A DNA stretch of 64,000 bases. Source: Calocera cornea HHB12733 (lineage: Eukaryota; Basidiomycota; Dacrymycetes; Dacrymycetales; Dacrymycetaceae). Positions 1 through 11,356 of this stretch are shown here, piece after piece (the stretch's first letter is position 1; each line of letters starts with the position of its first letter). The notes under the pieces were generated by a model. That model had not been told where the DNA came from. It saw only the letters and a list, made by a program, of their open reading frames with translations, and searched no databases. Position numbers and translations under genes: made by a program. The stretch covers positions 1 to 64,000 of the forward strand of contig KV423980.1 in NCBI GenBank assembly GCA_001632435.1. Direction: 5' to 3'.

Positions 1-60
1 GTAGGCAGAAGTTCAGGGGGTTTGTTTCGGACTTGGGATTGATGCCAGGCTGAGGGGGAG

Positions 61-209
61 TGTTGGCATGCGAAGTAGGAGAGGCGCGCGTCGCGCGCCT
101 CGCTAGGTACTGTACAGTTCTTAGCTTATGTAAGCTAGGGACGCGACGCAGAGCGAAAATTGTGCAGCCTGCCTAATCCCATCTTCATTCGTGCCTCATA
201 CCTCTAACA
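61..209 (+). mobile_element. Partial Ty1/copia-like element: 3' LTR at window edge
   Basis: A purine-rich tract (TGAGGGGGAG, 51-60) is followed directly by TGTTGGCATG at 61. A G-rich tract immediately before TGTTGG is the usual junction of polypurine tract and 3' LTR in copia elements. The likely LTR end is CTCTAACA at 202-209, giving TGTT...AACA termini and a length of about 149 bp. The internal region would lie to the left, outside the window. The right boundary is inferred; no second LTR or target duplication can be seen here. Confidence 0.5.
81..101. repeat. GC-rich 10-bp hairpin inside the LTR
   Basis: GAGGCGCGCG and its exact reverse complement are separated by one T. This is a perfect stem within the putative LTR, so it probably belongs to the LTR rather than to a host gene. 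Confidence 0.7.
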
Positions 210-1892
210 CCTCTGACGCAAATCGTCATTCGTCGCCGGTCTCTACGGGTCAGAGAAGCAAGGGCGGTGTCCGTCAGGTCGGGGACGGGGACACGTCTAC
301 TGTCTTGGCTACCTCCACCAGCCCCGCCGCGCCGCGCTTGCGCCTCTCCACCTGACATGACTGCTTTCTGTTTACAGCTGCACTCCCGATCTCCAATGCT
401 TCTCCAACAACTGTCTCTACGGGTCAGCGACGGCGGCGAGGTATCGCCGGACAGAAGGCACTTGTCGCCTACCGACTGCGCGCACCACTGTTTCGATCGT
501 ATGCATCTCCTTTTGAAGCCGCCGCCCCGCGGCAGTCTCTACGGCTTATGGAAGCCGTGCTCCCGCTCTTCGCAAAGAACACAGCCGTTATTCATCAGCG
601 CTGTTCCTGTGCAAGGGTGCCTTACGTCAGGTGTCTTCCCAGAAGATCGCTCTTCTTCATCTGCATCAAGCACTCTCGATCACATCTCATAATTCATCTT
701 TCGCTGACCAACTGTACCGTCCATGTAGCACCTAAGTTGCGGCCGCCGGCCCCGTCCTCACGACTGCCGCCTTCCCGATCGTCATGGCTATCCATCAAGC
801 CCGAAGACTAGATGGATCGTTCATTATTGCGCGTCGAAGCAGCTCAAGAGGATCGCCGTTGATCGAATCGGGCCGAACGGGATGGTTGCGGGATGCACAG
901 CGAGGGTATTGAGTTGTAGGGTCTTGCGCGAGAGAAAGGCGGGGTATCGTCCGGCAAGGAAGATGGGGTGACGGGGTGCCGCAGCATAGCGGGAAGGCAT
1001 CCCCGCACAAGAAGTGGGGGAGGTCGTCATCACTGCGCCGCGAAAATCGACGATGAGCAGAAATGGTCTTAGAGGGCAGGAGAAAGGCGGAGAGCTGCCC
1101 GAGGGCACGAGGTTGCGCCGATGACTGTGTGCATCACCCTCGTACCCATGGCAGGACGGTTGTCGACATGTATGTGATTGCCTCGTTTGACGGGGGGCGG
1201 CCCGCATATGGGAGACAGTTGCAGCCGCGCACGAGAGAATGGAAATCGTTGAGCCAGTTCATTTGTCACTGTTTGGACCTTACGAGGATAGAGTGACATT
1301 GGGAGACGGTTTGGGCCGCGGTGTACTGCTGGCCGTGCTAATCCTCGAGTCTGCCATCTGCTGGGCCAGGTCGTTCTTATGAGATGACTGGACCATGCGA
1401 CGCATCGTCCACGAAAGGCAATCGAACAGGTATTAAGCGCTGGAGGTGTATTACAGGATAAAAGGTATTACCGGCGGAAATGTCCACTGTCACCCGTTCT
1501 CGCTGCCAATCGCTGCACGCGTGATCCAGTTGAAGGGCGTGAATGATATTCATTGGAATGATTGCATAGGATAGTACAGTAGTGAGTGACTTTTTTCACG
1601 CCTTTCCATTCTCGTTGTTTCATCCTCGGCAAGCTGCCTCGGACCCATCATAACCTCTCATGCAGGACACGCGCGGCCGACGTGTATACATCCCATCTCC
1701 GTCGCCGTCTTTTCGCGTGGTTGTCCATATCTCTCTACCCGAGAAAACCATGACGCAAGGGGAACGCAGTCGAACGCATCTAACAGTCCGAACCCAAACC
1801 GAAAAAGCAAGTAGCAAGACAGAACAGGTCTATGCAGTCCACAAAAGCGTGCCGAATGCCGTCGCGTCGTCCAGAATGCCAGCGCCGGGCGC
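210..1892. other. No confident gene
   Basis: Short open frames exist on both strands but none shows a recognisable domain or a convincing exon chain. Part of it is the 3' flank of the desaturase gene, whose stop codon lies at 1893-1895. Confidence 0.5.
239..427 (+). repeat. Dispersed 15-bp repeat (two exact copies, one partial)
   Basis: GTCTCTACGGGTCAG occurs at 239-253 and again at 413-427. A third, shorter match (AGTCTCTACGG) lies near 533-543. The copies are 174 and about 120 bp apart. The role is unknown; they may be remnants linked to the adjacent retroelement. Confidence 0.5.
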
Positions 1893-3555
1893 TCAAACAT
1901 TGTCAGAGGCGTTAACGTTGCCAGGCGTGGGGAAGGAAACGTGCTCGGCACCGTCATGCTCTGCAGCACGCACCAGGTCAGCGATCTGCACCGCGCGGAC
2001 GATCTGGAGACGCTGCGATGGCGGGATGGCGCGCTCCGACTCGAGCTCGAGGCCATGCTGCAAGACGCCGACGCGCATCATCGCAAGCAGGTTGTGCGCC
2101 GCGTTCGAGTGGTCGTACACGCCCCCGAAGAAGGCAGTCGACGCGTCCTTTCCGATCATCTTCGCGAGCAAGTGACGGCCACCCGGATGTTCGTCGAGGA
2201 AGGACGAGACGTCGTGAATGAAGCCGGAAATGAGGATGAGCGGGCGCGTGAGCGATTGTTCCTGGAACGACTCCCAGGTAATGACGGGGAGGTCGTTCGA
2301 GCTCTTGGGCCAGACGACGCTTTGCGACTTGCGCTCCAGCTTCTTCAGCTCCATCGTCAGCTGGCCCTTCTTGATCTCGCCCTCGGGGAAGGCTTTGAGG
2401 TGGGAGGCGAGGCCGAAGAAGTAGCAGACGGTGATGAACCACTTGGTCGGGTCATACTGGTACCACTTGATCGCGTTCCTGTAGTCCATCGGGAACTGGT
2501 GGTGGAAGTTGTGGTAACCCTCGCCGACAGTGACCAGCGCGGTGAAGAAGTGGTCGCGCGGAGTGTGCTTGTCGTCGAACGGCGTGGCGCCAAGGTAATG
2601 AGCCAGGGAGTTGACGCAGAAGGTAGACTAGCACAGCAGGTTAACGCATATACAAGGCAGCGAAAATAAAGCACTCACGTGGTGGACAAAGGTCAACCGC
2701 ATAGCACCGGCATAGAAGAAGCCGCCGCGGTAGTCGCCCCACCCAAGGCCGGGGACGACAGAGGGCACGAGGAAGGCCATGATGATGAAGAGGTAGAGGT
2801 ACCACTTGTGCTGCCACATGACGACCTTGTTCCTGCTCAGGTCGCTCACGTCCGCCACACCGGGCTTGCGGCGGGGCTTGACGAGCATCCAGCCGATGTG
2901 CGACCACAGCAGGCCCTTGTGCGCATTGTACGGGTCAAGGTCGGTGTCGGTGTACCTGTGGTGCGCGCGGTGGCCGCGGGACCACCAGCGGATGGAGCCC
3001 TGCGCAGCGCCGGCGCCGGCCGCGGCGAGCGCATATTCCAGCGCGGGCGAGGCGTTGTAGGCGCGATGAGCCCAAAGACGGTGGTAGCCTGAAGCTCGGG
3101 TTAGATATATGCGCATATATGTAGGGTAGAGATGTACCAGCCGTGATGCCGAGAGCGGTGACAAAGTACCAGAAGACGGAGAAGAGCGCCGTCTGCCAGT
3201 GCAGCTTGGTCGTGAAGAGACCGTAGATCGCGATGGCCGGGGTGACGGTGAGGATGGTAGTGGAGATGTAGTTGAGCTCCTTCCACCAGTTGTTCCAGGT
3301 GATCGGCGGCAGGGGCTTGGTAGTCGACAGGGTGTGCGCGACATAGTTGTCCGGTATGTTGATGTCCGAGGGGATGGTGTCAATGGGCGGGGTCGGCAGG
3401 GTCGGGATGTGGAGCACCTCGCTCGTGGGCAGCGTGGACAGGTCACTGCGCGGGGACTGCCTGGGCGTCAGAGGGGGCGATAGCTGCGAGGGCGGCGGGG
3501 TGCGCTGCCTGGGCTTCTGCGCCATGGCATCAGGGAGCGCGGTCGTGGTCGACAT
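1893..3555 (-). CDS. OLE1: Acyl-CoA delta-9 desaturase with C-terminal cytochrome b5 (OLE1 type)
   Basis: Introduces the cis double bond at C9 of palmitoyl- and stearoyl-CoA in the ER membrane; the fused cytochrome b5 domain supplies electrons. Three exons: 3555-3138, 3088-2679 and 2627-1893, with introns of 49 and 51 nt, giving 520 aa, close to yeast Ole1 (510). All three histidine boxes are present: HRLWAH (about 142-147), HRAHH (179-183) and HNFHH (315-319). The C-terminal part carries the haem motif DEHPGGR of cytochrome b5. The N-terminus is a Pro/Thr/Ser-rich extension of about 80 residues. Translation starts at the first ATG of the frame downstream of a TATA box. The next gene upstream is on the same strand but 1.8 kb away. 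Confidence 0.95.
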
Positions 3556-3691
3556 CCGGTTGTGGTCCTGATGGGCGGGGGTATTGGGCTGGCGAGTGGG
3601 AAATAGGATGAGATGGGACGGGAAGAGGCGGGGGGGGAGAGATGATGGGAGTGGTCTGGGACAAGGGGAGAGGGAGAGCCGCTCCGGTGGG

Positions 3692-3721
3692 TATATAACG
3701 GCTGACGATTCTGCTGGGGAT
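3692..3721 (-). promoter_or_regulatory. TATA box and upstream 12-mer of the desaturase gene
   Basis: On the minus strand, GTTATATA lies about 140 nt upstream of the ATG. Just upstream of it is ATCCCCAGCAGA (plus strand TCTGCTGGGGAT, 3710-3721). The same 12-mer sits directly upstream of the TATA-like box of the fatty acid 2-hydroxylase gene at 28678-28689. Function is inferred from position and sharing. Confidence 0.5.
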
Positions 3722-4125
3722 TGGGTGATTGGGTAACTCTGTGCCGCGAACAACGGTTGCAGGCGGCGGCGCGGCGTGCGAATGCGTGTTTAGCGAACAG
3801 GTGGGGCCGTGGCAGAGCGCGCCCTTACGCCGGAAGAAGGCGGCGCCCTCGGAGGTTGGGCCAGGTAACCCGTTGGGGCGGTCAAAGGGCCGTCCCACTC
3901 CGGCTTCCCCGCACTCCATCGAGCCGGGGGCATCCTCTGCCAGCTGCTGCGGCTACACGAGTGATATTACCGAGCTTGTAATTCACACCAATCCCGTCAT
4001 CACGACTACTTCTGCATTCGTTATGAGCCTGGGCTCGAATTGGAGAAAGGCAACAAGTGCGAACAATTCATCCCCAACCGAGCGCCTGTGCTCCGGTCCC
4101 CGCCTTACCTCACCTTCCCTCACGC

Positions 4126-4185
4126 TTTCCCCTCGGCCATCCCAGCGCATTCGTGTTTCCCCTCGGCCATCCCAGCGCATTCGTG
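4126..4185 (+). repeat. Perfect 30-bp tandem duplication
   Basis: A unit beginning TTTCCCCTCGGCC and ending GCATTCGTG occupies 4126-4155 and is repeated without change at 4156-4185. The identity suggests a recent duplication. Confidence 0.9.
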
Positions 4186-5204
4186 ATCCCCCTGTCCAAC
4201 AGCCTCTCACCGACCCCACCGCCTCGCCTCCTCTTCTCGCACTCCCCGCGCCTCTCGAGTCCGGCCCACTCAGAACCGGCGATGAATGCCGGCTCGCTAG
4301 AGTATGCCCCAAAGGTTTCTCGCCCAACAAAATTGCACCCGCGGGCCCTGGGCCTGTTGGGGTCGCGCAGGTGGCGGGCGTGACGCGCCTGCGACCCTGA
4401 GAACGCCACGTGTACGCAGGGCCGATTTCGCTGGGGGCGGGCCACGTTCAATTGGCTTCGGTCGGGCGTGCCCGGGCTCGTGGTGTGAGTGCTGGCGCGC
4501 GCGGATGGCCAAACACCTCTGTGCTCCAGGCTCGCAGCTGGGTCGATATACCAGCCCCTGCTGCGCCCTACGATAGGGGCAGATAAGATAGCCTCCTTTC
4601 TCCCTTCTCCTACAGTACGTCATCCCAGCCCACCCAAGCGGTAAGAGCGACCGTGATGAGTAGGATCTATCACGGACCGGGCTAATCGGGGTGAGAAGCG
4701 CGCGCGCGCGGAGGCACGTTCGTCCCGAGCCTGAGCTTGGGCGAAGAAGATTGCTACATTATTATTATGAACTTGGTTACTTGGGGGCACGCTCGGACGA
4801 TTGGACGATCGGAGTGGTCGGTGCTATCTGTCTCAGTTTGGTTATTGGTTCTATGACTCTGCTGCTCGGGATCGCCGCTTTGGCGAGCAGCGGAGTGGAC
4901 GACAGCAGCACCACCGTAGCTCGCCCCAACACGGCCCCCTGTCGCTTCGGCCCGACCGACCCCGCGTCGCCCTCCGGGCCGACCCACGTCCACGTCCACG
5001 TCCACTCCCCAAGCACAAGCACGACGGCCTCATCAGACATTCCTGATCCCAACAGGGCATCCCGCCCGCAGCACTCAGCTCAGAGATGTGCCCAGTCCAG
5101 CTGGATAGTATTCCGGTATAAGCCAGGACAAGATATCGGAGATGTACATGCTTGTGCGGGTGCGAGGTACCAAGGTTCGTTAGGTGTACCAAGGTCATGT
5201 CAAG

Positions 5205-5243
5205 GTGTACCAAGTGTACCAAGTGTACCAAGTGTACCAAGTG
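5205..5243 (+). repeat. 9-bp microsatellite-like array (GTGTACCAA)n
   Basis: Four head-to-tail copies of GTGTACCAA are followed by a diverged one; a separate copy lies at 5184-5192. It lies about 100 nt beyond the methyltransferase stop codon, in its likely 3' UTR or flank. Confidence 0.85.
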
Positions 5244-5347
5244 TGCGGTGGTGCGGAACCCCTCCCAACGGCCCCGAGCCGCTGCGACTCCCTCTACTGC
5301 GTCTTCCTGCACGTCTCTGCGCGAGACGACGCGCGCCTTTGAGGCGA

Positions 5348-6674
5348 TTACCGGGAGGAGATGACATCGTGATGGCCGCGAACGTTGATGAACGAGTACT
5401 ACACGCAGCTCCATCAGCCTCCCCTCGCCCGCCCAAGCATCAGAGCCACATCCACGTACCTCCGCCAAATTCGGCTTGGCCCCAATCAGGTTCACATACA
5501 CCAAGTTCGGCTCAGTCCTGAACGCTCTCAGCCCGGCCCGCTCGAGCAGCTCCCACCACGCCAAGAAGTCGGCAAACGTCTGCTTGCTGTCCCACGCGTG
5601 GATCTCGACTTGCAGCTGGCCGAAGGGGAGCGGGCGGCCCGCGGACAGGTAATGCGTGCAGATGCCCGCCAGGACGTCGAATTCCGAGCCTTCGATGTCC
5701 ACTTTGAGGATGTCGATGAACTTGTGGCCTGAGCGCGATCGCGATACCATGTCACTACTGATCAGCAATGCCCAGGGCCTCGTGGGCGGTACGGGAGGGG
5801 GAGAAGGACGCACCGTTCAGCAGCATAAGCGTCTCGATGGTGTACACCTGGAAGTCGGGGTCGTACTCCGGCCCGTGCGCGTCTTTCCCGCCAATCGCCC
5901 ACTTGTGGAAGTGCGCGCGGGGCTGCAGCACGGGCGAGTTGACGATCTGCGGGCCGAACTGTATCCATTCCCCGTTAGTCCGCCCGTCACCAGCCATACC
6001 AGACAGAGAGGGACGCACAGAATTGACACTGTAGTCGTACCCCCACACCTGGGCGCCAGGCGCCTTGTCCAGCACAGCAGCCTCGAACGACGAGTCCGTG
6101 CTGACGCCAAAGGAGTACAGGACGACCTCGGGCTTGCGCGCGAGCAGTTCCATCCCGCACACCCACTTGCCCCCGTCGCCCATCTTCCCGATGCGTGTCG
6201 TCTGGCGCGGGCACTCGAACGAGGGCAGGAAGAAGTCCCCTGTGTGCGAAGGTTAGTCGCTACTGTGCGTCGCACGCAGGGTGGGGAAGGGAAGGGGAAA
6301 GGAAGGAAGGACGCACAGAGGGTGTACTCCGCCCGCCAGCCGCTGCCCCGCGGCCAGGGATCCACCGCCCCCGGCCCGCCAAGGTCGTTCACAAACTTGA
6401 TGCGCTCCCTGACCATCTCGTTGTACAGCCCCTCCGCCTCTATCATCCGATCCTCAACTCCCAGCGGCCGGTCCAGCGACCCGTGCGCCCCGAACCCGCC
6501 GCCGTGCCCCCACCAGCCGGCCGGGCCGCGCAGGATCGTGTGCCCGATGAAGAGGATGAGGAGGAGGGCGAGGAGGGCGAATGCCGAGAGGGCGCGGGGG
6601 CTGTAGGAGGCGAGCGCAGGCTGCGAGGACTGGATGCGCCGTACGATGTGCTTCAGCTGGGTGAGGACGGACAT
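5348..6674 (-). CDS. Membrane-anchored methyltransferase-like protein (METTL24 / Methyltransf_22 family)
   Basis: Five exons (6674-6317, 6239-6019, 5958-5814, 5728-5460, 5398-5348) give 347 aa. The N-terminus has one membrane segment (about residues 28-48), so the protein is probably type II and faces the secretory lumen. Family hallmarks follow in order: WDFFLPSF, then a GDGGKWVC core, a LKVDIEGSEFDV segment, a QVEIHAW segment and a C-terminal YSFINVRG. These fit the METTL24-like family, whose substrate is not established. The second intron is exactly 60 nt and has no stop codon, so its retention would add 20 residues. The last intron was placed because the 17-codon terminal exon restores the family ending. 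Confidence 0.8.
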
Positions 6675-7619
6675 TGTCGTCGTGTTTTTTGTGCGTGGTG
6701 ATGGTGAGTGCGGGGACGCGTATCGTGCACGGGTTTTGTCGCGCGCGATCAAAGCTGTTCAGAAATATCAAGGCTCTGTGCTGTATGCCGTCCCGTCCCG
6801 TCAAGAGTTGTGTTTGAGAGCAGCGAGATGTCGCAAGCCGAGTTGTGAACTAGCCCAAACAGCGGGCTCCCTGTCAAGATGCGTCGAGAATTGGGTTATG
6901 CTGTGGACAATGGAGGACGGAACTGCAGCACTTTTGGAGGGCCAAGGCTGTGCGGTCGTGATTGGACTCTATTTCGGGCTTCGCACTTCTTACCCCCGCG
7001 TCCGGGACCGGCGGACACTCCTCGACGCCGTCGTTGTCCTCCATGCCATGAACGTCAACACGGTATGCGTCCTGGCGAGCAGAGTGCGAGAGGATGGCCA
7101 TTCGAAAGTGGACGACATACCACCGGCAGCGCCAGTCCAGATCGCAACATGCCCGTGACGGCGCTCGAACCCTTCCGCGGCAGTGGGACTGCGCACTGTT
7201 CCTCCCGAGACACACACTGCTGCATCCTAAACCCACTGCTGAGTGTTCATTGGTCTTTTCTCCGGGCGGCACTGTATACGGATCCCACAACCCTGCTGGT
7301 TCGAGAGTGCGGCAGAATCGCTACTCCACACAAGGCGTGGGGGCTGCGGAGCATGCCGGAGGTGGACACGGCTCGTTCTCCACCGAACGCCTCGCATACT
7401 ACGGCGGCTCAGGACAGCATGTGCTTGTGAGGCAAAGCCGCTGTGGCAGGGCGCTGCGAGAGGATGATGTACAGTTCGTAGACGCGCATATATCTTCTGC
7501 TCTGTTTGCTACATGTGTCCCAGGGCGTCTATTTCCCTGTGGCCTGTACAAACACTCTATTCCAATCTCCCTTTACTGCCCATGAGTCGTCGTCGTTTCC
7601 CTGCAAGGTCCCAGGTGAG
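6675..7619. other. Intergenic, no gene recognised
   Basis: This separates the methyltransferase start from the SDR stop, both on the minus strand. Open frames on the plus strand lack domains and splice support. Confidence 0.45.
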
Positions 7620-8598
7620 CTAAGACGCCCCCTCGACCCCGCCCGGCATCTTCCCACCCTCCGCCTTCCACCCCAAGACCCTCTCCGCTTTCCCACAGTC
7701 ATAGAACCCCTGCTCCTTCTCCAACCTCCCACTCCCCGTCCTCACCTCCACCGCGGGCCAGAACCTCTCCCTCATCTCCTGCGCGTCCTCCTCCCCGGCC
7801 CGATGCGTGGGCATGACCACGAACACGGCCTCGCTCCCCTTCCAGCCGACCTCGAGCCCGAGCAAGCACGCCCGGGCCGCCTCGGCAGGGTCCGTCCACC
7901 CCCACAGGTCCTTCCGCGCCCGCTCGGCGTTGGCGATGTGCAGCCCTTGGCCGCGCGGGAGCACAGCGTGCAGCCGCAGGCTGGTGATGGACATCCAGGG
8001 GTGGGCGCGGGCGACGGAGTGCGCTTGCTGCTCGAGCAGCTGCTTGGAGAGCGAGTACGCGTCGGAGGGCGTGCTGGGGTGCAGCTCGTCCACGGGGAAG
8101 TAGACGTATTGGGGCTCGCCAGGCGACCAGGCGCCGCCGATCGCGTTCACACTGGGTCCATGTCAGCGAGGGCGGCACGGTACCAGGGCTGTCGGACAGT
8201 GCAGACCTGCTCGCGAGGACCACCTTGGACACGCCAGCCTCCGCCGCCGCACAGAGCGCATTATAGCTCAAGCTCGTCTTCCCGCGCCACACTCAGTCCC
8301 GCCTCTCAGAAGTCGACGAACCGGTACTCACATTGGTATTGCACACCCTTGCAGGACTCGCCAGCCTCGGGTTCGCGAACCCCGCGAGGTGCACCAGCCC
8401 TCCAGCTCCCTGCAGCAAGCGCAGGAAGACGTCGTAGTCGAGCAGGTCGGCCGTCGTGTAGGACACCCTTGGGTCTGTGAGCGGCTCCGCGGGCGGGAGG
8501 AGGTCGACCAGGAGGAGGGTGTGCTGCGTGTGGGCCAGGGCGGCCTGGACGAGCGCGCGGCCGACGACGCCGGATGCGCCGGTGATGACCACCTTCAT
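7620..8598 (-). CDS. NAD(P)-dependent epimerase/dehydratase (extended SDR)
   Basis: Three exons (8598-8332, 8277-8207, 8151-7620) give 289 aa. The N-terminal Rossmann motif is GASGVVG (about residues 7-13), with an acidic residue after the second strand (LLLVDLLPP). The second exon restores VVLASS and the start of VNAIGGAW. The active-site YxxxK is present in DAYSLSK. This is the architecture of nucleotide-sugar epimerases and related dehydratases; the substrate cannot be read from the sequence. It is transcribed away from the S28 peptidase gene, sharing an upstream region of about 0.9 kb. Confidence 0.85.
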
Positions 8599-9473
8599 GT
8601 TTCGCCCTTGCTCTTGCGGGACGGCGGGGGTGGGGAGAGCAGAGGTGGGAGAGTCGGCACTGAGGGCCGGCCGAGCGGGGCTACGGGGGTGCGGGGATCG
8701 CCATGAGGTCGGTGCGTGGGGAGAGGCCGGCGGGGGGGTGTGCGGGATAATTCCGGAGAAGTGCGCGGCTCCGCGTCAGGGACGCGACGAGAGCCAAAGC
8801 ACTCCGAGTCCGAGTCCCTCCTCTTCATCCTTCATTCACGATCTAGCTTGGTGTCTGGGATCAATACGGCCCTCGTTGTGCCCTGTATACCGCAGTGCGG
8901 CAGCTCGGGACTTACCATCGAGCATGATATCGCTCAACATGTTATGCTGACTGACCCCATTCGCTTGCGGCCCCCGTCTTCCTCGCTGACCGACTCCGAT
9001 CCGGGTTCTCCCCTCCGCCGCCGCACTCTATAGCGTGCGCCGATGGGCGATGAGCCGGTGAGGCGGTGCACGTGACGACCCCTCTGTCCGCCCATTCAAC
9101 CGTGGTTTCCCAGCACACCGCTCACTTGCGAGCGCCGTTTCCCGACTCACAGGCTCGCCCTGCCACCCCCGCACTTCGGCATAGAAGGACTGTGTGAGTC
9201 AACGGCATCGATTACCAAGCTCTGCCGCTGAGCAATACAGTCTGGTTGGCGGAGGGCTTTGGCTGCGCTGGTTATGCGATTTCCAAACATGGACTTGTGT
9301 GCTTCTTGACCTCCTTGCTGGGACGGCACTGGATGGGATTGGAAGGACGGCGATGCGGCGTAGCGAACGAAGGACTACGCTGCCGCAGGCGAAGGCGAGT
9401 CAGCTCACCGGGTATAAGAGCTCCAGGCGAGAGCACGAATGTCGTCCAACAAACCTGCTATCCCCGCCCAAAG
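8599..9473. other. Divergent promoter region between SDR and S28 peptidase
   Basis: No gene seen. A TATA-like element (GGTATAAGAG, 9411-9420) lies about 60 nt before the peptidase ATG. Confidence 0.5.
9411..9420 (+). promoter_or_regulatory. TATA-like box of the S28 peptidase gene
   Basis: TATAAG at 9413-9418 lies 61 nt upstream of the start codon at 9474, implying a short 5' UTR. Confidence 0.45.
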
Positions 9474-11356
9474 ATGCTGATCACCTACAAGCACGCACTC
9501 CTCTTCGCCCTCACCCTGCTGGCCAGCGGCGTCTCCGCTCTTCAGCGTCGAACTCCCCACAGACCGGCAATGCCGACGCCCAGCCTGGAGGACCTCGACA
9601 CGGAGGTGTTCTCCCAGAACGGGACGAAGCTGCCTGATCTGGACACGATCTACACCTTTGATCAGCTCATCGACCACGATGACCCGAGCTTGGGCACGTT
9701 CAAGCAACGATGTGCGTCTGTATTGCCATGCTCGAGGCTCTCGCTGATGCTTTCCCAGATTACTTCACCTACCAGGACTACCTGCCTGGCGGCCCCATAG
9801 TCCTCATGACCCCCGGAGAGAGCGCGGTCGATGACAACTGGCCGTTCCTCACCAACCTGTCCATGCTCGGTCTCCTCGCACAGAAGCACACCGGCGCGGC
9901 CGTCGTCCTCGAGCACCGGTTCTACGGCCTGTCCAACCCATACCCGGAGGGGGGTCCGTCCAGTCCTTCCAGGTTCACACCATCGACCAGGCCGTGCAGG
10001 ACCTGGTGTACTTCTCCCAGAAGGCCGTTCTGCCGATGCCCGGAGGGGACCGCATGAGCAGCCGTAGCAACCCGTGGATCTTGATGGGCGGCAGCTACTC
10101 AGGTGCGCTCACGGCGTGGACGATGGCGAGCAACCCGGACGTGTTCTGGGCGGGATACGCATCGTCCGCCGTTGTGCAGGCTATGAATGACGGGTGGATG
10201 TACTTCGAGCCTATCCGGACGAAGATGCCGCAGAACTGCAGCGCTGATTGGCAGGCGTTCATCCAATATGTGAGTGCTCGAGACCATCGGTTGAACCGGA
10301 ATCTGACCGCCTCTAGTTTGACAGCATCGCTTTGAACGGCACGGACGCCCAGCAGCAGCAGCTCAAGACTCAGCTTGGCTTCCCTAACGTGACGCACATC
10401 GATGATGTAGCCTTCGCTCTGCGGAACCCCTTCTTCACGTGGCAGGATATGAGTCCATCTGAGTAAGTACACTCCATCGCCGCCGCTCGAAAGCCAACTG
10501 ATCGGTCGTAGCCTCACGGAGGATACGTTCTTCCAGTTTTGTGATCTGTTCGAAGTGGATTCTAATGGAACAACCGCGGGTCCTGAGGGATTCGGCATCG
10601 ACTTTACGATATCAAGGATGCCCCTTGTGGTGGAAGAATTGATGCTGCGTGAGTTCCCCGCTCCGATGGGAAGGGTCACAGTCTGATCTTGTGATAGAAT
10701 GCCCGGGACAGACTCAGGAAGAGTGCTTTGGTACCCACGATGCGCCGATTCCAGTCAACGTGACCGTGAATCAGTGGGCGCGTTCTTGGGCGTGGACCAC
10801 GTGAGCAATGCCTGCGGGCGCGATATTCTATGTGCTCACATTGGTGCCAGTTGCAATTTTGTCGGTTGGGATCAGGTTGCAGCTCCGGAGCATTTCCCTT
10901 CACTCCTCTCACGACTGGTCACTCCAGAGTATGTGGAGCGGGCGAATTGCCAGCTCCAGTTCCCGGAGGCAGTGAGTCCCGCTCTTCAGAGCATTTGAGC
11001 ACAGCGCTTACGCCGAGGCACAGTTCCCGTCCATTCGCGCTGCAGACACGACCTCGGTCAACAAAGCATACGGCGGCTGGAATCTGAACATCAATCGTCT
11101 CGTATTCGTCAACGGCAATAGAGATCCTTGGCGGTTCGCGACCGTCTCATCCGACTTCATCAACCGTGCATCATCGGCCAGCCAGCCGATCGCAGTCTCG
11201 GACGGGTTCCATGTGTCGGATACGCTTCTCTCGAATGGGGAAGTAGACGATACGATCCACCAAGCGCAGCAGCTGGTATTGGAGAGCATGTATGAGTGGA
11301 TGACGGAGTGGTACGAGGTCAACCCCCAATATCCGAACCCTACCCCGCCGCTGTAA
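9474..11356 (+). CDS. Secreted serine carboxypeptidase S28 family (prolyl-specific), with apparent 1-nt frameshift
   Basis: Seven exons: 9474-9711, 9759-10269, 10317-10462, 10512-10648, 10698-10800, 10851-10971 and 11024-11356. The start encodes a signal peptide (about 22 residues). The nucleophile motif is GGSYSG, the Asp lies in NGNRDPW and the His in DGFHVSD, as in lysosomal Pro-X carboxypeptidase and fungal S28 enzymes; CNFVGWDQ and CQLQFPEAF are further family blocks. The exons sum to 1589 nt, one short of a multiple of three. Exon 2 changes frame at the six-G run 9949-9954, between SNPYPEG and SVQSFQVHTIDQ, both of which fit the family. One more G would give an intact 529-aa enzyme. A base-calling error is the simplest reading; a real mutation would make this a pseudogene. 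Confidence 0.85.

Larger units (their letters stand above)
3722..5347. other. Intergenic: desaturase promoter and methyltransferase 3' flank
   Basis: No gene seen. The stretch contains a perfect 30-bp tandem duplication, a (CCACGT)-type short repeat near 4986-5005 and a 9-bp array near 5205-5243. Confidence 0.5.

Noticed and set aside
9954..9972. 19-nt GT-AG intron to explain the S28 frame change
   Set aside because: Far below the minimum size for spliceosomal introns; a base-call error or mutation in the G run is more likely.
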